From Silvimonas iriomotensis (lineage in GTDB: Bacteria > Pseudomonadota > Gammaproteobacteria > Burkholderiales > Chitinibacteraceae), in the NCBI RefSeq assembly GCF_014645535.1, contig NZ_BMLX01000001.1, positions 1 through 55,167 on the forward strand: a stretch of DNA of 55,167 nt. The letters run 5' to 3'. How positions within the stretch are numbered: position 1 is the stretch's first letter; the number at the start of each line of letters is the position of its first letter. The notes below the pieces were generated by a model. That model saw only the letters and a program-made list of their open reading frames with translations. It had not been told where the DNA came from and did not search any database. A program made the position numbers and the translations under genes. This document shows, one piece after another, positions 26,009-34,165 of this stretch.

Positions 26009-27301
26009 TCAGTCGTGCATCTTGCCGGCGCGCTCGCCGCGTATGTATCGCAGTGTCAGTAGCGCCATGACCAGCGACACGACCAGACCAAACCCGATGA
26101 CAATGGCGTACATTGGTGGCAATCCGCTGGCGGAGAACTGATCCTGCACCAGCTCAGAAACATTGCCGGGCAGCGGCGTTGAGAGGTAACGCACCAGCAA
26201 GGCGTGGGCGCCCACCATCACCAGAATGCCAATGTTCTCGTTGAAGTTCTGCACGGCAATGGAGTGACCGGCGCCCATCAGCATATGGCCGCGATGCTGC
26301 AGCATGGCGTTGAGCGGAACCACAAACCAGCCGGAGAGCGCACCCACCAGGAACATCAGCACGGCGGCCACATGCGGGCTGTGCACCAGCAGCATCGACA
26401 TCACGCCCACACCCATGATGATCCCGGCGGGCAAGACAGAAAACGCGCGCCGCAGCGGTACAAAGCGGCCGGCCAGAATCGCACCAAACGCTGTGCCAAA
26501 CGCCACGACTGCCACGAGGCGGGTTGCCTGTTCCATGCTGTAGTTCAGCCAGATCACGGCCCAGTTCAGCACCACCAGACGCATGGCCGCGCCCGCGCCC
26601 CAGAACAGCGTGGTGACTGCCAGCGACAACTGGCCTTGTGGGTCTTTCCACAGCCGGCGCACGCACCACCAGAATTCCCGCACCAGGAACAGCGGGTCCA
26701 GGTGCAAGGGCTTGAGGTGCACCTTGAGTTTGGGAATGTAGACATTGAGCCAGGCGGCGGCCAGGTACAGCGCAATGATCGCGCACATGGCAATTTGCGC
26801 CGGAGACAACCATTGGCTCAGCACCAGTGTGTCGTAATAGTCGCTGGCCCGCGTGCCGACCAGGATGCCGCCCAGCACGGTGCCAAAGATGATCGCGCCC
26901 ACGGTGGCGCCTTCCAGCCAGCCGTTGGCTTCTACCAGTTGTTCGTGCGGCAGGTATTCGGTAATCAGGCCGTATTTGGCAGGGGAGTACGCGGCAGCGC
27001 CAAAACCAACAATCGCGTAAGAGATGATTGGGGGCAGGCCGACGAGCATGCAGGCGCAGCCGACCAGTTTGATGCCATTGCAGATCATCATGGCGCGGCC
27101 TTTGTGCATGGAGTCTGCAAAAGAACCGGCAAACGGCGCCAGGACAACGTAAGAGACGGTGAAACTCCAGAGCAGCATGGATAAATGCCACTCCGGCGCG
27201 CTTTGTTCGCGCAAGAGGGTCAGCGCTGCAATGAAAAGCGCGTTGTCAGCGAGCGCAGAAAGAAATTGCGCGCCCAGAATGATAAAAAAACCGCGATTCA
27301 T
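26009..27301 (-). CDS. lplT: Lysophospholipid transporter LplT (MFS)
   Basis: A 430-residue, 12-helix major facilitator protein that flips lysophospholipids to the inner leaflet for re-acylation. The start MNRGFFIILGAQFLSALADNALFIAAL and the loop SPAKYGLITEYLPHEQLVEANGWLEG are hallmarks of LplT. The usual partner acyltransferase Aas is not next to it. It is read leftward from a 408-base gap it shares with dedA and ends at its own terminator. Confidence 0.9.
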   Translation of the reverse strand: MNRGFFIILGAQFLSALADNALFIAALTLLREQSAPEWHLSMLLWSFTVSYVVLAPFAGSFADSMHKGRAMMICNGIKLVGCACMLVGLPPIISYAIVGFGAAAYSPAKYGLITEYLPHEQLVEANGWLEGATVGAIIFGTVLGGILVGTRASDYYDTLVLSQWLSPAQIAMCAIIALYLAAAWLNVYIPKLKVHLKPLHLDPLFLVREFWWCVRRLWKDPQGQLSLAVTTLFWGAGAAMRLVVLNWAVIWLNYSMEQATRLVAVVAFGTAFGAILAGRFVPLRRAFSVLPAGIIMGVGVMSMLLVHSPHVAAVLMFLVGALSGWFVVPLNAMLQHRGHMLMGAGHSIAVQNFNENIGILVMVGAHALLVRYLSTPLPGNVSELVQDQFSASGLPPMYAIVIGFGLVVSLVMALLTLRYIRGERAGKMHD

Positions 27302-27709
27302 GCCCGGAACAGAGCCTGTTGTATTTGTGTTGATATATTCGAAACTTCATGCCGCGGCCAGCGTCAGCATGCTGCGGGCCAGAACAGGACGCTGGGCGGT
27401 TTTATATCATGTTTGGCCGGTTCACGCCGACATATTGCCACGACAGCCGGAGGCTTCGCGGGAAACCTTCTGCGTTCATGGCAATCTGAACCTGACAAAC
27501 GTAACGGCATCTATCAGTACTCTTGAATATCGCATGATATAGTGTGGCCCATTACGATAAGGGGATCACCCCTGCACGAACTACGGGTCCGGCATAAAAC
27601 AACCACAAGCGACACGGCAGTATCAGGAGTACACGTCGCCCCCGCTGACGAACATGGCAGGGTGTTTTTTGGACTGGTTGCTGGTGAGAACCCTGTTCGG
27701 TCAATACGC
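27302..27709. promoter_or_regulatory. lplT/dedA divergent promoter region
   Basis: 408 bases without a gene. An extended -10 box TG-A-TATAGT (27535-27543) on the plus strand lies at the edge of an inverted repeat ATATC-gcat-GATAT (27527-27540) and would start dedA with a leader of about 160 bases. A small hairpin AGGGG..CCCCT follows near 27560. I see no matching -35 box, so an activator or the extended -10 alone would have to suffice. Nothing else is recognisable. Confidence 0.4.
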
Positions 27710-28357
27710 ATGGATATTCTGCAATATCTTTTACCCATCTTTACTGATTACGGCTATTTCGCCGTTTTCGGTGTCCTGCTTGTCTGCGGTTTCGGCGTGC
27801 CGATCCCGGAAGACATCACTCTTGTTGCCGGCGGCATTATCTCCGGCCTGGGGTTCGCAGATGTCCACACCATGTTCGGCGTCGGTATGGCCGGCGTGCT
27901 GGTGGGCGATTCCATCATGTTTTTCGTCGGGCGGCACTTTGGCACCCGGGCGCTGAAATGGCGCTGGGTGGCGCATGTGCTCACGCCTGAGCGCTACGCC
28001 GCCGTGCAGGATAAATTCCGCCGTTATGGCAACCGTGTGTTGTTTGTGGCACGTTTTCTGCCCGGTCTGCGCACGCCGATTTACCTCACCGCCGGCATGT
28101 CCCGCTGCATTCCTTTCTGGCGTTTCTTGCTGGCCGATGGCGCGGCAGCGCTGATCAGCGTGCCGGTCTGGGTCTATCTGGGTTACTACGGCGCATTCCA
28201 GCGGCAATGGCTGGAACATGCCATCAAACAGGGTCAAACCGGCATGTGGTTGGTGTTGGCCGCACTGGCGACTTTGACGCTGATCTGGTACATCAGACAC
28301 AAGCGCCACCAGAGTCACTGCAAAGCTTTGACGAGCAAGGTGCTGCGCGAAGAGTAG
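27710..28357 (+). CDS. DedA-family membrane protein
   Basis: 215 residues, several transmembrane helices. The DedA (SNARE-associated/VTT) signatures are present: the re-entrant segment FGVPIPEDITLVAGG with acidic residues, and FVARFLPGLRTPIYLTAGMSR with the conserved arginines. Members are undecaprenyl-phosphate or phospholipid flippases needed for envelope homeostasis. ATG 27710 gives the family N-terminus MDILQYLLPIFTDYGYFAVFG. It sits between lplT and alr, so lipid handling and cell-wall supply are neighbours, but separate regulation is likely. Confidence 0.88.
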   Translation: MDILQYLLPIFTDYGYFAVFGVLLVCGFGVPIPEDITLVAGGIISGLGFADVHTMFGVGMAGVLVGDSIMFFVGRHFGTRALKWRWVAHVLTPERYAAVQDKFRRYGNRVLFVARFLPGLRTPIYLTAGMSRCIPFWRFLLADGAAALISVPVWVYLGYYGAFQRQWLEHAIKQGQTGMWLVLAALATLTLIWYIRHKRHQSHCKALTSKVLREE

Positions 28358-28466
28358 GAGCGACTGACAAAACCCTGCTGGCTGCGTCATGGCCAACTTG
28401 CCGGAACCGGTGCAGCGGGTTTTCCCAGCAACTCCTTGCCCAGTGACCTACCATCCGGTTCCCGAT

Positions 28467-29537
28467 ATGACACGCCCCATCAAGGCTATCGTTCACAGCA
28501 AGGCAATCACCCACAATTACAACCAGGTCAAACAGACCGCCCCGCAAAGCCGCGCCTTTGCCGTGGTCAAGGCCAATGCCTACGGGCACGGACTTGAACG
28601 CGCCGCCAAAGCGCTCGCGCATGCCGATGGTTTCGGCATTCTGGAGATCGAAGGCGCGCTGGCATTGCGGCGCTGGGGCATGCAGCAGCCTGTACTGCTG
28701 CTCGAAGGCGTTTTCAGCCAGTCCGAGCTGATTGAAGCCGCCCGCCAGGATTTCACTGTCGCCATCCACGAGCCCAATCACCTGACGTGGCTCGAACAAA
28801 CCCCGCTGGCAAGACCGCTCAATATTTTCCTCAAGCTCAATACCGGCATGAACCGGCTGGGTTTTCCGGCCGAACAAGCGCGTGATCTTGTCGCCCGGTT
28901 GAGCGGGTTATCCAGCGTGGCTAGTGTGACCTTGATGGCCCACTTTGCGACAGCAGATGAACCCGCCAAAGGCATCGAGAAACAACTCACCCGTTTTCAG
29001 CATGCGACCGAAGGCCTGAAGCTGCCGATCTCGCTGGCCAATTCTGCCGCCACCTTTGCCTACCCGCAGACCCGTAACGACTGGGTGCGACCAGGCATTG
29101 TGCTGTACGGCGCAACCCCGTTTGATGATCGCAGCGCCAAAGACCTTGGCCTGCAAGCGGCCATGACACTGCAATCGCAACTGATCTCGGTGCAGCACCT
29201 GCAACCGGGCGATACGGTGGGTTATGGCGCCGCCTTTACCGCTGACCGGCCCATGCGCATCGGGGTGGTCGCTTGTGGCTATGCTGATGGGTATCCACGG
29301 CACGCGCCGGCAGGCACCCCGGTCAACGTGGCTGGCCAGCGCACGCGCGTGGTCGGGCGGGTCTCCATGGATATGCTGACCATCGACATCACCGATTTTC
29401 CCCAAGCGCAGATTGGCAGCCCGGTTGAGCTGTGGGGCAATGAGGTACCGATTGATGACGTGGCCCGGGCCGCTGGCACCATCGGCTATGAGCTGATGTG
29501 TGCGGTGGCACCACGTGTACCCATTCACGAAGGCTGA
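28467..29537 (+). CDS. alr: Alanine racemase
   Basis: A 356-residue PLP enzyme converting L-alanine to D-alanine for peptidoglycan. The PLP lysine is K35 in FAVVKANAYGHG, the second catalytic base is the Tyr in DTVGYGAAFTADRP, and RVSMDMLTIDITD is intact. I chose ATG 28467, which yields the usual N-terminus; frames further upstream add 26 unlikely residues. It lies 109 bases after dedA and ends at a short hairpin with a T-run. Whether it is the biosynthetic or a catabolic racemase cannot be told; no dadA is next to it. Confidence 0.93.
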   Translation: MTRPIKAIVHSKAITHNYNQVKQTAPQSRAFAVVKANAYGHGLERAAKALAHADGFGILEIEGALALRRWGMQQPVLLLEGVFSQSELIEAARQDFTVAIHEPNHLTWLEQTPLARPLNIFLKLNTGMNRLGFPAEQARDLVARLSGLSSVASVTLMAHFATADEPAKGIEKQLTRFQHATEGLKLPISLANSAATFAYPQTRNDWVRPGIVLYGATPFDDRSAKDLGLQAAMTLQSQLISVQHLQPGDTVGYGAAFTADRPMRIGVVACGYADGYPRHAPAGTPVNVAGQRTRVVGRVSMDMLTIDITDFPQAQIGSPVELWGNEVPIDDVARAAGTIGYELMCAVAPRVPIHEG

Positions 29538-29539
29538 CC

Positions 29540-29565
29540 AGGGCTAGCAGGTATTGCCCTTTTTT
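29540..29565 (+). terminator. Terminator of alr
   Basis: AGGGC (29540-29544) pairs with GCCCT (29556-29560) and is followed by a T-run to 29565, directly after the alr stop. The stem is short. Confidence 0.55.
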
Positions 29566-29645
29566 GTGGCAAATGGCAGCCGGATGCTGCCAACAGGCTC
29601 GAAATGCGCGGCTTTCTTATATAGAATGCTTCGCTTGATCAACGG

Positions 29646-29667
29646 CCGCTGACCGCACGGTCAGCGG
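29646..29667 (+). promoter_or_regulatory. Hairpin in the lysC leader
   Basis: A perfect nine-base stem CCGCTGACC / GGTCAGCGG (29646-29654 / 29659-29667) lies 43 bases before the lysC ATG, downstream of a TATATAG-like -10 box near 29620. It has no T-run, so it is not a simple terminator. It could affect lysC mRNA stability or expression; the lysine riboswitch structure was not recognised. Confidence 0.35.
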
Positions 29668-29710
29668 TGTTAATTCCGGATTTTTCCGTTTCTCAACCAG
29701 CAGGTTGCAT

Positions 29711-30937
29711 ATGGCATTGATTGTCCAGAAATACGGCGGCACCTCCGTGGGCACGCCGGAGCGTATCAAGAATGTGGCCAAACGCGTCGCCCGGTTCAAG
29801 GCGCAAGGCCACGATGTGGTGGTTGTGGTTTCCGCAATGAGCGGTGAAACCAACCGTCTGATCTCGCTCGCAAAAGAAATCCAGGCCAATCCCGATCCGC
29901 GCGAACTGGACGTGATCATCTCTACCGGCGAGCAAGTCACCATCGGCCTTCTGGCCATGGCGCTCAAAGAGTCCGGCATTGATGCACGCTCCTACACTGG
30001 CGGTCAGGTCAAAATCCTGACTGATAGCGCCTTTACCAAAGCCCGCATCCAGTCGATCGACGACGAGAACATGCGTGCCGACCTGAATGCTGGCCGCGTC
30101 GTGATCGTGGCAGGTTTCCAGGGCGTGGACGCCGAAGGCAACATCACCACGCTGGGTCGTGGTGGTTCCGACACGACCGGCGTCGCACTGGCCGCAGCCC
30201 TGCACGCCGACGAATGCCAGATTTATACCGACGTCGATGGCGTTTACACCACCGACCCGCGAGTTGTACCCGAAGCCCGCAAGCTCAAGACCATCACCTT
30301 TGAAGAAATGCTGGAAATGGCCAGCCTGGGTTCCAAGGTGCTACAGATCCGCTCGGTCGAATTTGCTGGCAAGTACAACGTGAAATTGCGCGTGCTGTCC
30401 TCGTTCCAGGAAGATGGCGAGGGCACGCTGATTACTTTCGAGGAAGACTCCAACATGGAAAAACCCGTCGTTTCCGGTATCGCTTTCAACCGTGACGAAG
30501 CCCGTATCAACGTGACCGGCGTGCCTGACAAACCGGGTATTGCGTACCAGATCCTGGGCCCGGTGGCTGATGCCAACATCGATGTGGACATGATCATCCA
30601 GAACGTCGGCCAGGAAGGCACGACCGACTTCTCCTTCACCGTGCCCAAGAACGATCTGCCGCGCACGATCAAGGTACTGGAAAGCGTGCAGGATCACATC
30701 GCCGCCCGCAGCATCTCTGGTGACGACAAGATCTGCAAGATCTCCATCGTGGGCGTGGGCATGCGTAGCCACGTCGGCGTGGCATCCACCATGTTCCGTA
30801 CGCTGGCCGAAGAGGGCATCAACATCCAGATGATCTCGACGTCCGAGATCAAGATCTCCGTGATCGTGGATGAAAAGTACCTGGAACTGGCCGTGCGCGT
30901 ACTGCACAAGGCATTTGGTCTGGATCAGGTTGTCTGA
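29711..30937 (+). CDS. lysC: Aspartate kinase
   Basis: A 408-residue single-function aspartokinase, the first step towards lysine, threonine and methionine. The kinase domain starts with [15 protein letters not shown] and has [16 protein letters not shown] and [11 protein letters not shown]; two ACT domains occupy about residues 265-400 and bind lysine/threonine for feedback control. I take ATG 29711; an in-frame TTG lies two codons upstream. AGG precedes it. The gene is followed by a strong terminator and a tRNA cluster. Confidence 0.95.
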   Translation: MALIVQKYGGTSVGTPERIKNVAKRVARFKAQGHDVVVVVSAMSGETNRLISLAKEIQANPDPRELDVIISTGEQVTIGLLAMALKESGIDARSYTGGQVKILTDSAFTKARIQSIDDENMRADLNAGRVVIVAGFQGVDAEGNITTLGRGGSDTTGVALAAALHADECQIYTDVDGVYTTDPRVVPEARKLKTITFEEMLEMASLGSKVLQIRSVEFAGKYNVKLRVLSSFQEDGEGTLITFEEDSNMEKPVVSGIAFNRDEARINVTGVPDKPGIAYQILGPVADANIDVDMIIQNVGQEGTTDFSFTVPKNDLPRTIKVLESVQDHIAARSISGDDKICKISIVGVGMRSHVGVASTMFRTLAEEGINIQMISTSEIKISVIVDEKYLELAVRVLHKAFGLDQVV

Positions 30938-30954
30938 TTCACGGCCCTCCAGGC

Positions 30955-30986
30955 AAAAACGGCAGCCTCAAGGCTGCCGTTTTTTA
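30955..30986 (+). terminator. Terminator of lysC
   Basis: AAAAACGGCAGCC / GGCTGCCGTTTTTT arms with a short loop, ending in a T-run at 30986, 17 bases after the lysC stop. Confidence 0.9.
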
Positions 30987-31083
30987 TTGTGCTGGGGCAG
31001 GGAGTTAGCAAAAATGTTTAATTTGCCACGTCAGTTTTCTTGACGCCCCTGGGGCCACAAGGTATTATCCCGCTTCCCTTGAC

Positions 31084-31177
31084 GGAGACGTGGATGAGTG
31101 GCTGAAATCACTTCCCTGCTAAGGAAGCATACGGGCTTAAACCTGTATCGAGGGTTCGAATCCCTCCGTCTCCGCCA
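31084..31177 (+). tRNA. tRNA-Ser (anticodon GCT)
   Basis: 94 nt with a long variable arm typical of class II tRNA. The acceptor stem GGAGACG / CGTCTCC closes, the anticodon loop reads CTGCTAA with GCT, the T-arm has GGTTCGAATCC and the 3' CCA is encoded. It decodes AGC/AGU. Confidence 0.95.
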
Positions 31178-31231
31178 GCGGACTGGTAGAAAGCAGTAAA
31201 ATGCAGTAAGCAGTAAATGTGTTGTGACAGT

Positions 31232-31308
31232 GCGCCCGTAGCTCAGTTGGATAGAGTATCTGGCTACGAACCAGAGGGTCGGGCGTTCGAATCGCTCCGG
31301 GCGCACCA
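31232..31308 (+). tRNA. tRNA-Arg (anticodon ACG)
   Basis: 77 nt. Acceptor stem GCGCCCG / CGGGCGC, D-arm with AGTTGGATAGA, anticodon loop CTACGAA with ACG (A34 would be deaminated to inosine by TadA), T-loop GTTCGAATC and an encoded CCA. Confidence 0.95.
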
Positions 31309-31341
31309 TCTCACACAAGTCCATCGCGAATAGCGAGCCTC

Positions 31342-31417
31342 GTCCCCATCGTCTAGAGGCCTAGGACACCGCCCTTTCACGGCGATAACCGGGGTTCGAA
31401 TCCCCGTGGGGACGCCA
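31342..31417 (+). tRNA. tRNA-Glu (anticodon TTC)
   Basis: 76 nt. Acceptor stem GTCCCCA / TGGGGAC, anticodon loop CTTTCAC with TTC, T-arm GGGGTTCGAATCCCC and an encoded CCA. Last gene of the three-tRNA cluster, followed by a terminator. Confidence 0.95.
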
Positions 31418-31435
31418 TCTGGCATCACTGAAAAC

Positions 31436-31460
31436 AAGATCGCTCATGCGGTCTTTTTTT
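31436..31460 (+). terminator. Terminator of the tRNA cluster
   Basis: AAGATCGC / GCGGTCTT (31436-31443 / 31448-31455, one G-U pair) with the loop TCAT and a T-run to 31460. Confidence 0.75.
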
Positions 31461-31536
31461 GTTTCTGGTGCGTCGTTTTGTTCTCTCCCTCTCTTCTTTC
31501 CCTCTTTCCCTTCTTGTTCCGTGTGGCACCTTGCCG

Positions 31537-31758
31537 CTACAGATTGGCGTCAATCCACGCCTTGGCGTACTCGTGCGCGTGCTTTACCGCTTCTTCTGAA
31601 GTGCGGCACACATTGAGCGATGGAAACCGTAACGGTGGCGTGCCGGACCATTGCGTGCCCGCATCGCTGATCACAAACGGGCAGATGAACCCCGTGACGA
31701 TGGTGCCGGGCAGGCAGGTGATGGTGCGGCGCTTGTAGATATAGGTTCTTGCGGGCAT
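31537..31758 (-). CDS. Small hypothetical protein
   Basis: A 73-residue frame starting MPARTYIYKRRTITC; an earlier start at 31812 would give 91 residues. The composition looks like a real small protein: basic start, a central hydrophobic stretch IVTGFICPFVISDAG, then RFPSLNVCRTSEEAVKHAHEYAKAWID, which reads as a beta strand followed by an amphipathic helix. I do not recognise the family. No ribosome binding site is evident. It lies alone between the tRNA cluster and the LysR gene. Confidence 0.5.
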   Translation of the reverse strand: MPARTYIYKRRTITCLPGTIVTGFICPFVISDAGTQWSGTPPLRFPSLNVCRTSEEAVKHAHEYAKAWIDANL

Positions 31759-31918
31759 GCGGGGGCTTTCGGCGTTATGCACAAATCGGGCATCTGCCCG
31801 TATTCGCCGCATTTACGCATAAGTCATTGAATTTATCATCTATTTCCTGCCAGTCGTGGGCAAATGGCATGACAACGGCAGGATATCCAGCGTCATGGTG
31901 TCTGGCATGGCCCGGTCA

Positions 31919-32809
31919 TCAGTCCTCGCTGCGCATGGCTTCTGCAATCAGCCAGGCCCTGAATGCCGCAAAGCCGGGGTTGTCCGGCGCGCTGTGCGCA
32001 AAGATCAGATAGTAGGGCACCCGCAGTGAAACCTCGGTCGGCAATGGCTTGACCAACCGTCCGGCGGCGATGTCGTACTCCACCAGAATGCGTTGCCCCA
32101 GTGCCACACCTTGCCCGTCAATCGCGCATTGCAGGGTCATTTGCGAGTCTGAAAAGGCGGGTCCGCGGGTGGCGTCGATGCCGGCCAGGCCGGTCTCTTC
32201 CAGCCACTGTTGCCAGTTGGGTAAATGCGCGTGCCGCTGCGGGCCGCGGTCGTGCAGCAGGGTGTGTTTTGACAGGTCGGCCGGGGTGCGCAACGTAGCT
32301 TGCAGCGACGGACTACATACCGGGAACACCGTACTTGACGTAAATCTTTCGACAATCAGCTCAGGAGAGTGCACCTGGCGGTAGTCGATGGTGATGTCGT
32401 TATGCAGGTAATCACGCTCATGCTCGGTGCTGACCTCTACCCGGATATCGGGGTGCAGGTTCAAAAACCGGTAGAGGCGGGGTACCAGCCACTTGGTGCC
32501 AAAGGTGGGGGGGACGGCCACTTTAAGGGTGATGGTCTTGTCATCAAGCAGCATGTCGGTGGCTTGCTGCAAGGCGCGAAATGCCTCGCGAACCCGCGGC
32601 AGATAAGCCTCTCCGGCTGCCGTCAGCGTCAGTTGGTTGTTGCGCCGCTCAAACAGGGGCACGCCAAGAAACGCTTCGAGCTGCTTCATCTGGTGACTGA
32701 CAGCGGCATTGGTCACGTGCAGTTCGCTGGCCGCTTGCGTAAAGCTCATCAAGCGGGCTGCGACCTCAAACATGCGTAATGCATTAAGTGGGGGTAAACG
32801 ACGGGGCAT
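31919..32809 (-). CDS. LysR-family regulator (GcvA-like), probable regulator of galactonate genes
   Basis: 296 residues. The N-terminal winged helix-turn-helix is RLPPLNALRMFEVAARLMSFTQAASELHVTNAAVSHQMKQLEAFLGVPLFER (residues 3-54), which places it near the GcvA subgroup. A type 2 periplasmic-binding-like effector domain follows. It is transcribed away from dgoK, and three evenly spaced half-sites lie eight bases before its start, so it very likely controls both itself and the sugar operon. In E. coli the dgo genes are controlled by DgoR, a GntR protein, so the regulator differs here. The effector is inferred to be a pathway intermediate. Confidence 0.88.
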   Translation of the reverse strand: MPRRLPPLNALRMFEVAARLMSFTQAASELHVTNAAVSHQMKQLEAFLGVPLFERRNNQLTLTAAGEAYLPRVREAFRALQQATDMLLDDKTITLKVAVPPTFGTKWLVPRLYRFLNLHPDIRVEVSTEHERDYLHNDITIDYRQVHSPELIVERFTSSTVFPVCSPSLQATLRTPADLSKHTLLHDRGPQRHAHLPNWQQWLEETGLAGIDATRGPAFSDSQMTLQCAIDGQGVALGQRILVEYDIAAGRLVKPLPTEVSLRVPYYLIFAHSAPDNPGFAAFRAWLIAEAMRSED

Positions 32810-32816
32810 GGCGACT

Positions 32817-32847
32817 CATCAAATTTTTTTTGATGATAGGCATCAAA
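32817..32847. promoter_or_regulatory. Triple half-site operator between LysR gene and dgoK
   Basis: Three seven-base half-sites at exact 12-base steps with alternating orientation: CATCAAA (32817), TTTGATG (32829) and CATCAAA (32841). They form two overlapping perfect inverted repeats, each of the T-N11-A form that LysR proteins bind. The site is eight bases from the LysR start and 70 bases upstream of dgoK. Confidence 0.65.
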
Positions 32848-32916
32848 TATGTAGTTTGCATAGTGAGGCTACGAAAGTTTCAAATAGGTGCAACAAGAAC
32901 GGACCCATGCACCAGT

Positions 32917-33915
32917 ATGAACATCCTCACCATCGATACCGGTACCACCAACACGCGTGTCACCCTGTGGCGCAATGCCGAGGCCGTTTGCCAGGCTGCC
33001 CGCCAGGTGGGGGTGCGGGATACGGCCATTACCGGGAGCGCGGTGACGTTGCAGAACGGCGTGCGCGAAACCATTGCCGCCGCGCTGGAGAAAGCCAACA
33101 CCAGCATGAGTGCGGTGGATCTGGTGCTGGCGTCCGGCATGATCACGTCCAATGTGGGCCTTTACGAGATTCCGCATGTGCTGGCCCCGGCCGGCCGGGC
33201 AGAGCTGGCTGCCGCCATGCGTGAGGCGAGCATTCCGGAAGTGTGCGACAAACCGATCTGGTTTGTGCCTGGCGTGCGCAACCGTGTCGACAACATCGGC
33301 CTGCACAACTGCGAGGCCATGGACATGATGCGCGGCGAGGAAGTCGAGACCATGGCGCTGATCTCGCGCCTGAATATCGACCGCCCCACGGTGATGGTGC
33401 TGCCCGGGTCGCACTCCAAATTTGTGCATGTGGATGACGAGCGCCGCATTACCGGCTGTGTGACCACGCTGGCGGGCGAATTGCTGCACGTGATCACCCA
33501 CAACACCATCCTGGCCGGATCGCTCGATAGCGACTTTGCCACCGAGATCGACACCGAAATGCTGCTGGCCGGTGCTCGTTCCGCCGGCAAGATCGGCCTG
33601 GGCCGCGCGTGTTTTACGGTGCGCATTCTGGACCAGTTCACCATTTACGAGCGCAACGCCCGCGCCAACTTCCTGTTGGGCGCAGTGCTGGGCGCCGATC
33701 TCTTGACCCTGAAAAACTCCAGCGCGATCGGCATGACGCCAGGCACCCAGTTTGTGGTGACCGGCAAGGCCATGCTGCGTGAGGCGCTGGCGCTGCTGGT
33801 CAAGCACGACGATTTTTTCTCCGGCCGCATTCTGGTTACCAGCGAAGACCAGCAAGCCCATCTGGCCGGTTTTGGCGTCATTGATGTGGCGCGCGCCCGG
33901 GGTCTGGTGGCGTAA
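32917..33915 (+). CDS. dgoK: 2-dehydro-3-deoxygalactonokinase
   Basis: A 332-residue sugar-acid kinase phosphorylating 2-keto-3-deoxygalactonate at position 6 with ATP. The N-terminal phosphate loop is ILTIDTGTTNTRVTLW. VLPGSHSKFVHVDDERRITGCVTTLAGELLHVI matches the DgoK family. I take the ATG at 32917; frames beginning upstream run through the operator. It heads the galactose operon, separated from araF by 250 bases containing a hairpin repeat. Its product feeds the aldolase DgoA encoded at the end of the operon. Confidence 0.9.
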   Translation: MNILTIDTGTTNTRVTLWRNAEAVCQAARQVGVRDTAITGSAVTLQNGVRETIAAALEKANTSMSAVDLVLASGMITSNVGLYEIPHVLAPAGRAELAAAMREASIPEVCDKPIWFVPGVRNRVDNIGLHNCEAMDMMRGEEVETMALISRLNIDRPTVMVLPGSHSKFVHVDDERRITGCVTTLAGELLHVITHNTILAGSLDSDFATEIDTEMLLAGARSAGKIGLGRACFTVRILDQFTIYERNARANFLLGAVLGADLLTLKNSSAIGMTPGTQFVVTGKAMLREALALLVKHDDFFSGRILVTSEDQQAHLAGFGVIDVARARGLVA

Positions 33916-33934
33916 AGCAACACAGAAAGTAAAG

Positions 33935-34040
33935 GCGGCTGACAGGGCCTTGCTGGCAAGGCGTGCGGGCGCAGGCAGTACGCGCAAGTACGCGTAGCGA
34001 GAACAACACGGCCAGCAAGACGCTGGCAGTCGCAATAACA
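33935..34040 (+). repeat. Intergenic hairpin element 1 (dgoK-araF gap)
   Basis: It starts with the self-complementary CCTTGCTGGCAAGG (33948-33961). A copy GCCAGCAAG (34011-34019) of one arm in inverted orientation closes the element. Inside are two GTACG words ten bases apart (33978, 33988) and GCGTAGCGAG (33992-34001), whose complement recurs in the araF-araG gap. The word CCTTGCTGGCAAGGC recurs in the araH-SDR gap. It looks like a small dispersed intergenic repeat. Confidence 0.5.
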
Positions 34041-34165
34041 AGCTGCATGACTCTGCCAGGTGATGCGGTGATAGCAAGCGTACAACGCTTGCCGACAACG
34101 GAAAGCCGCACCGCGGCGATCTGAAAACCAACCCCGGCAACGGGACTGATGGAGGTTCGACCAAG

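Noticed and set aside
27654-27956. A 100-codon frame overlapping dedA
   Set aside because: It is a frame-shifted reading of dedA; the in-frame DedA product has the family motifs.
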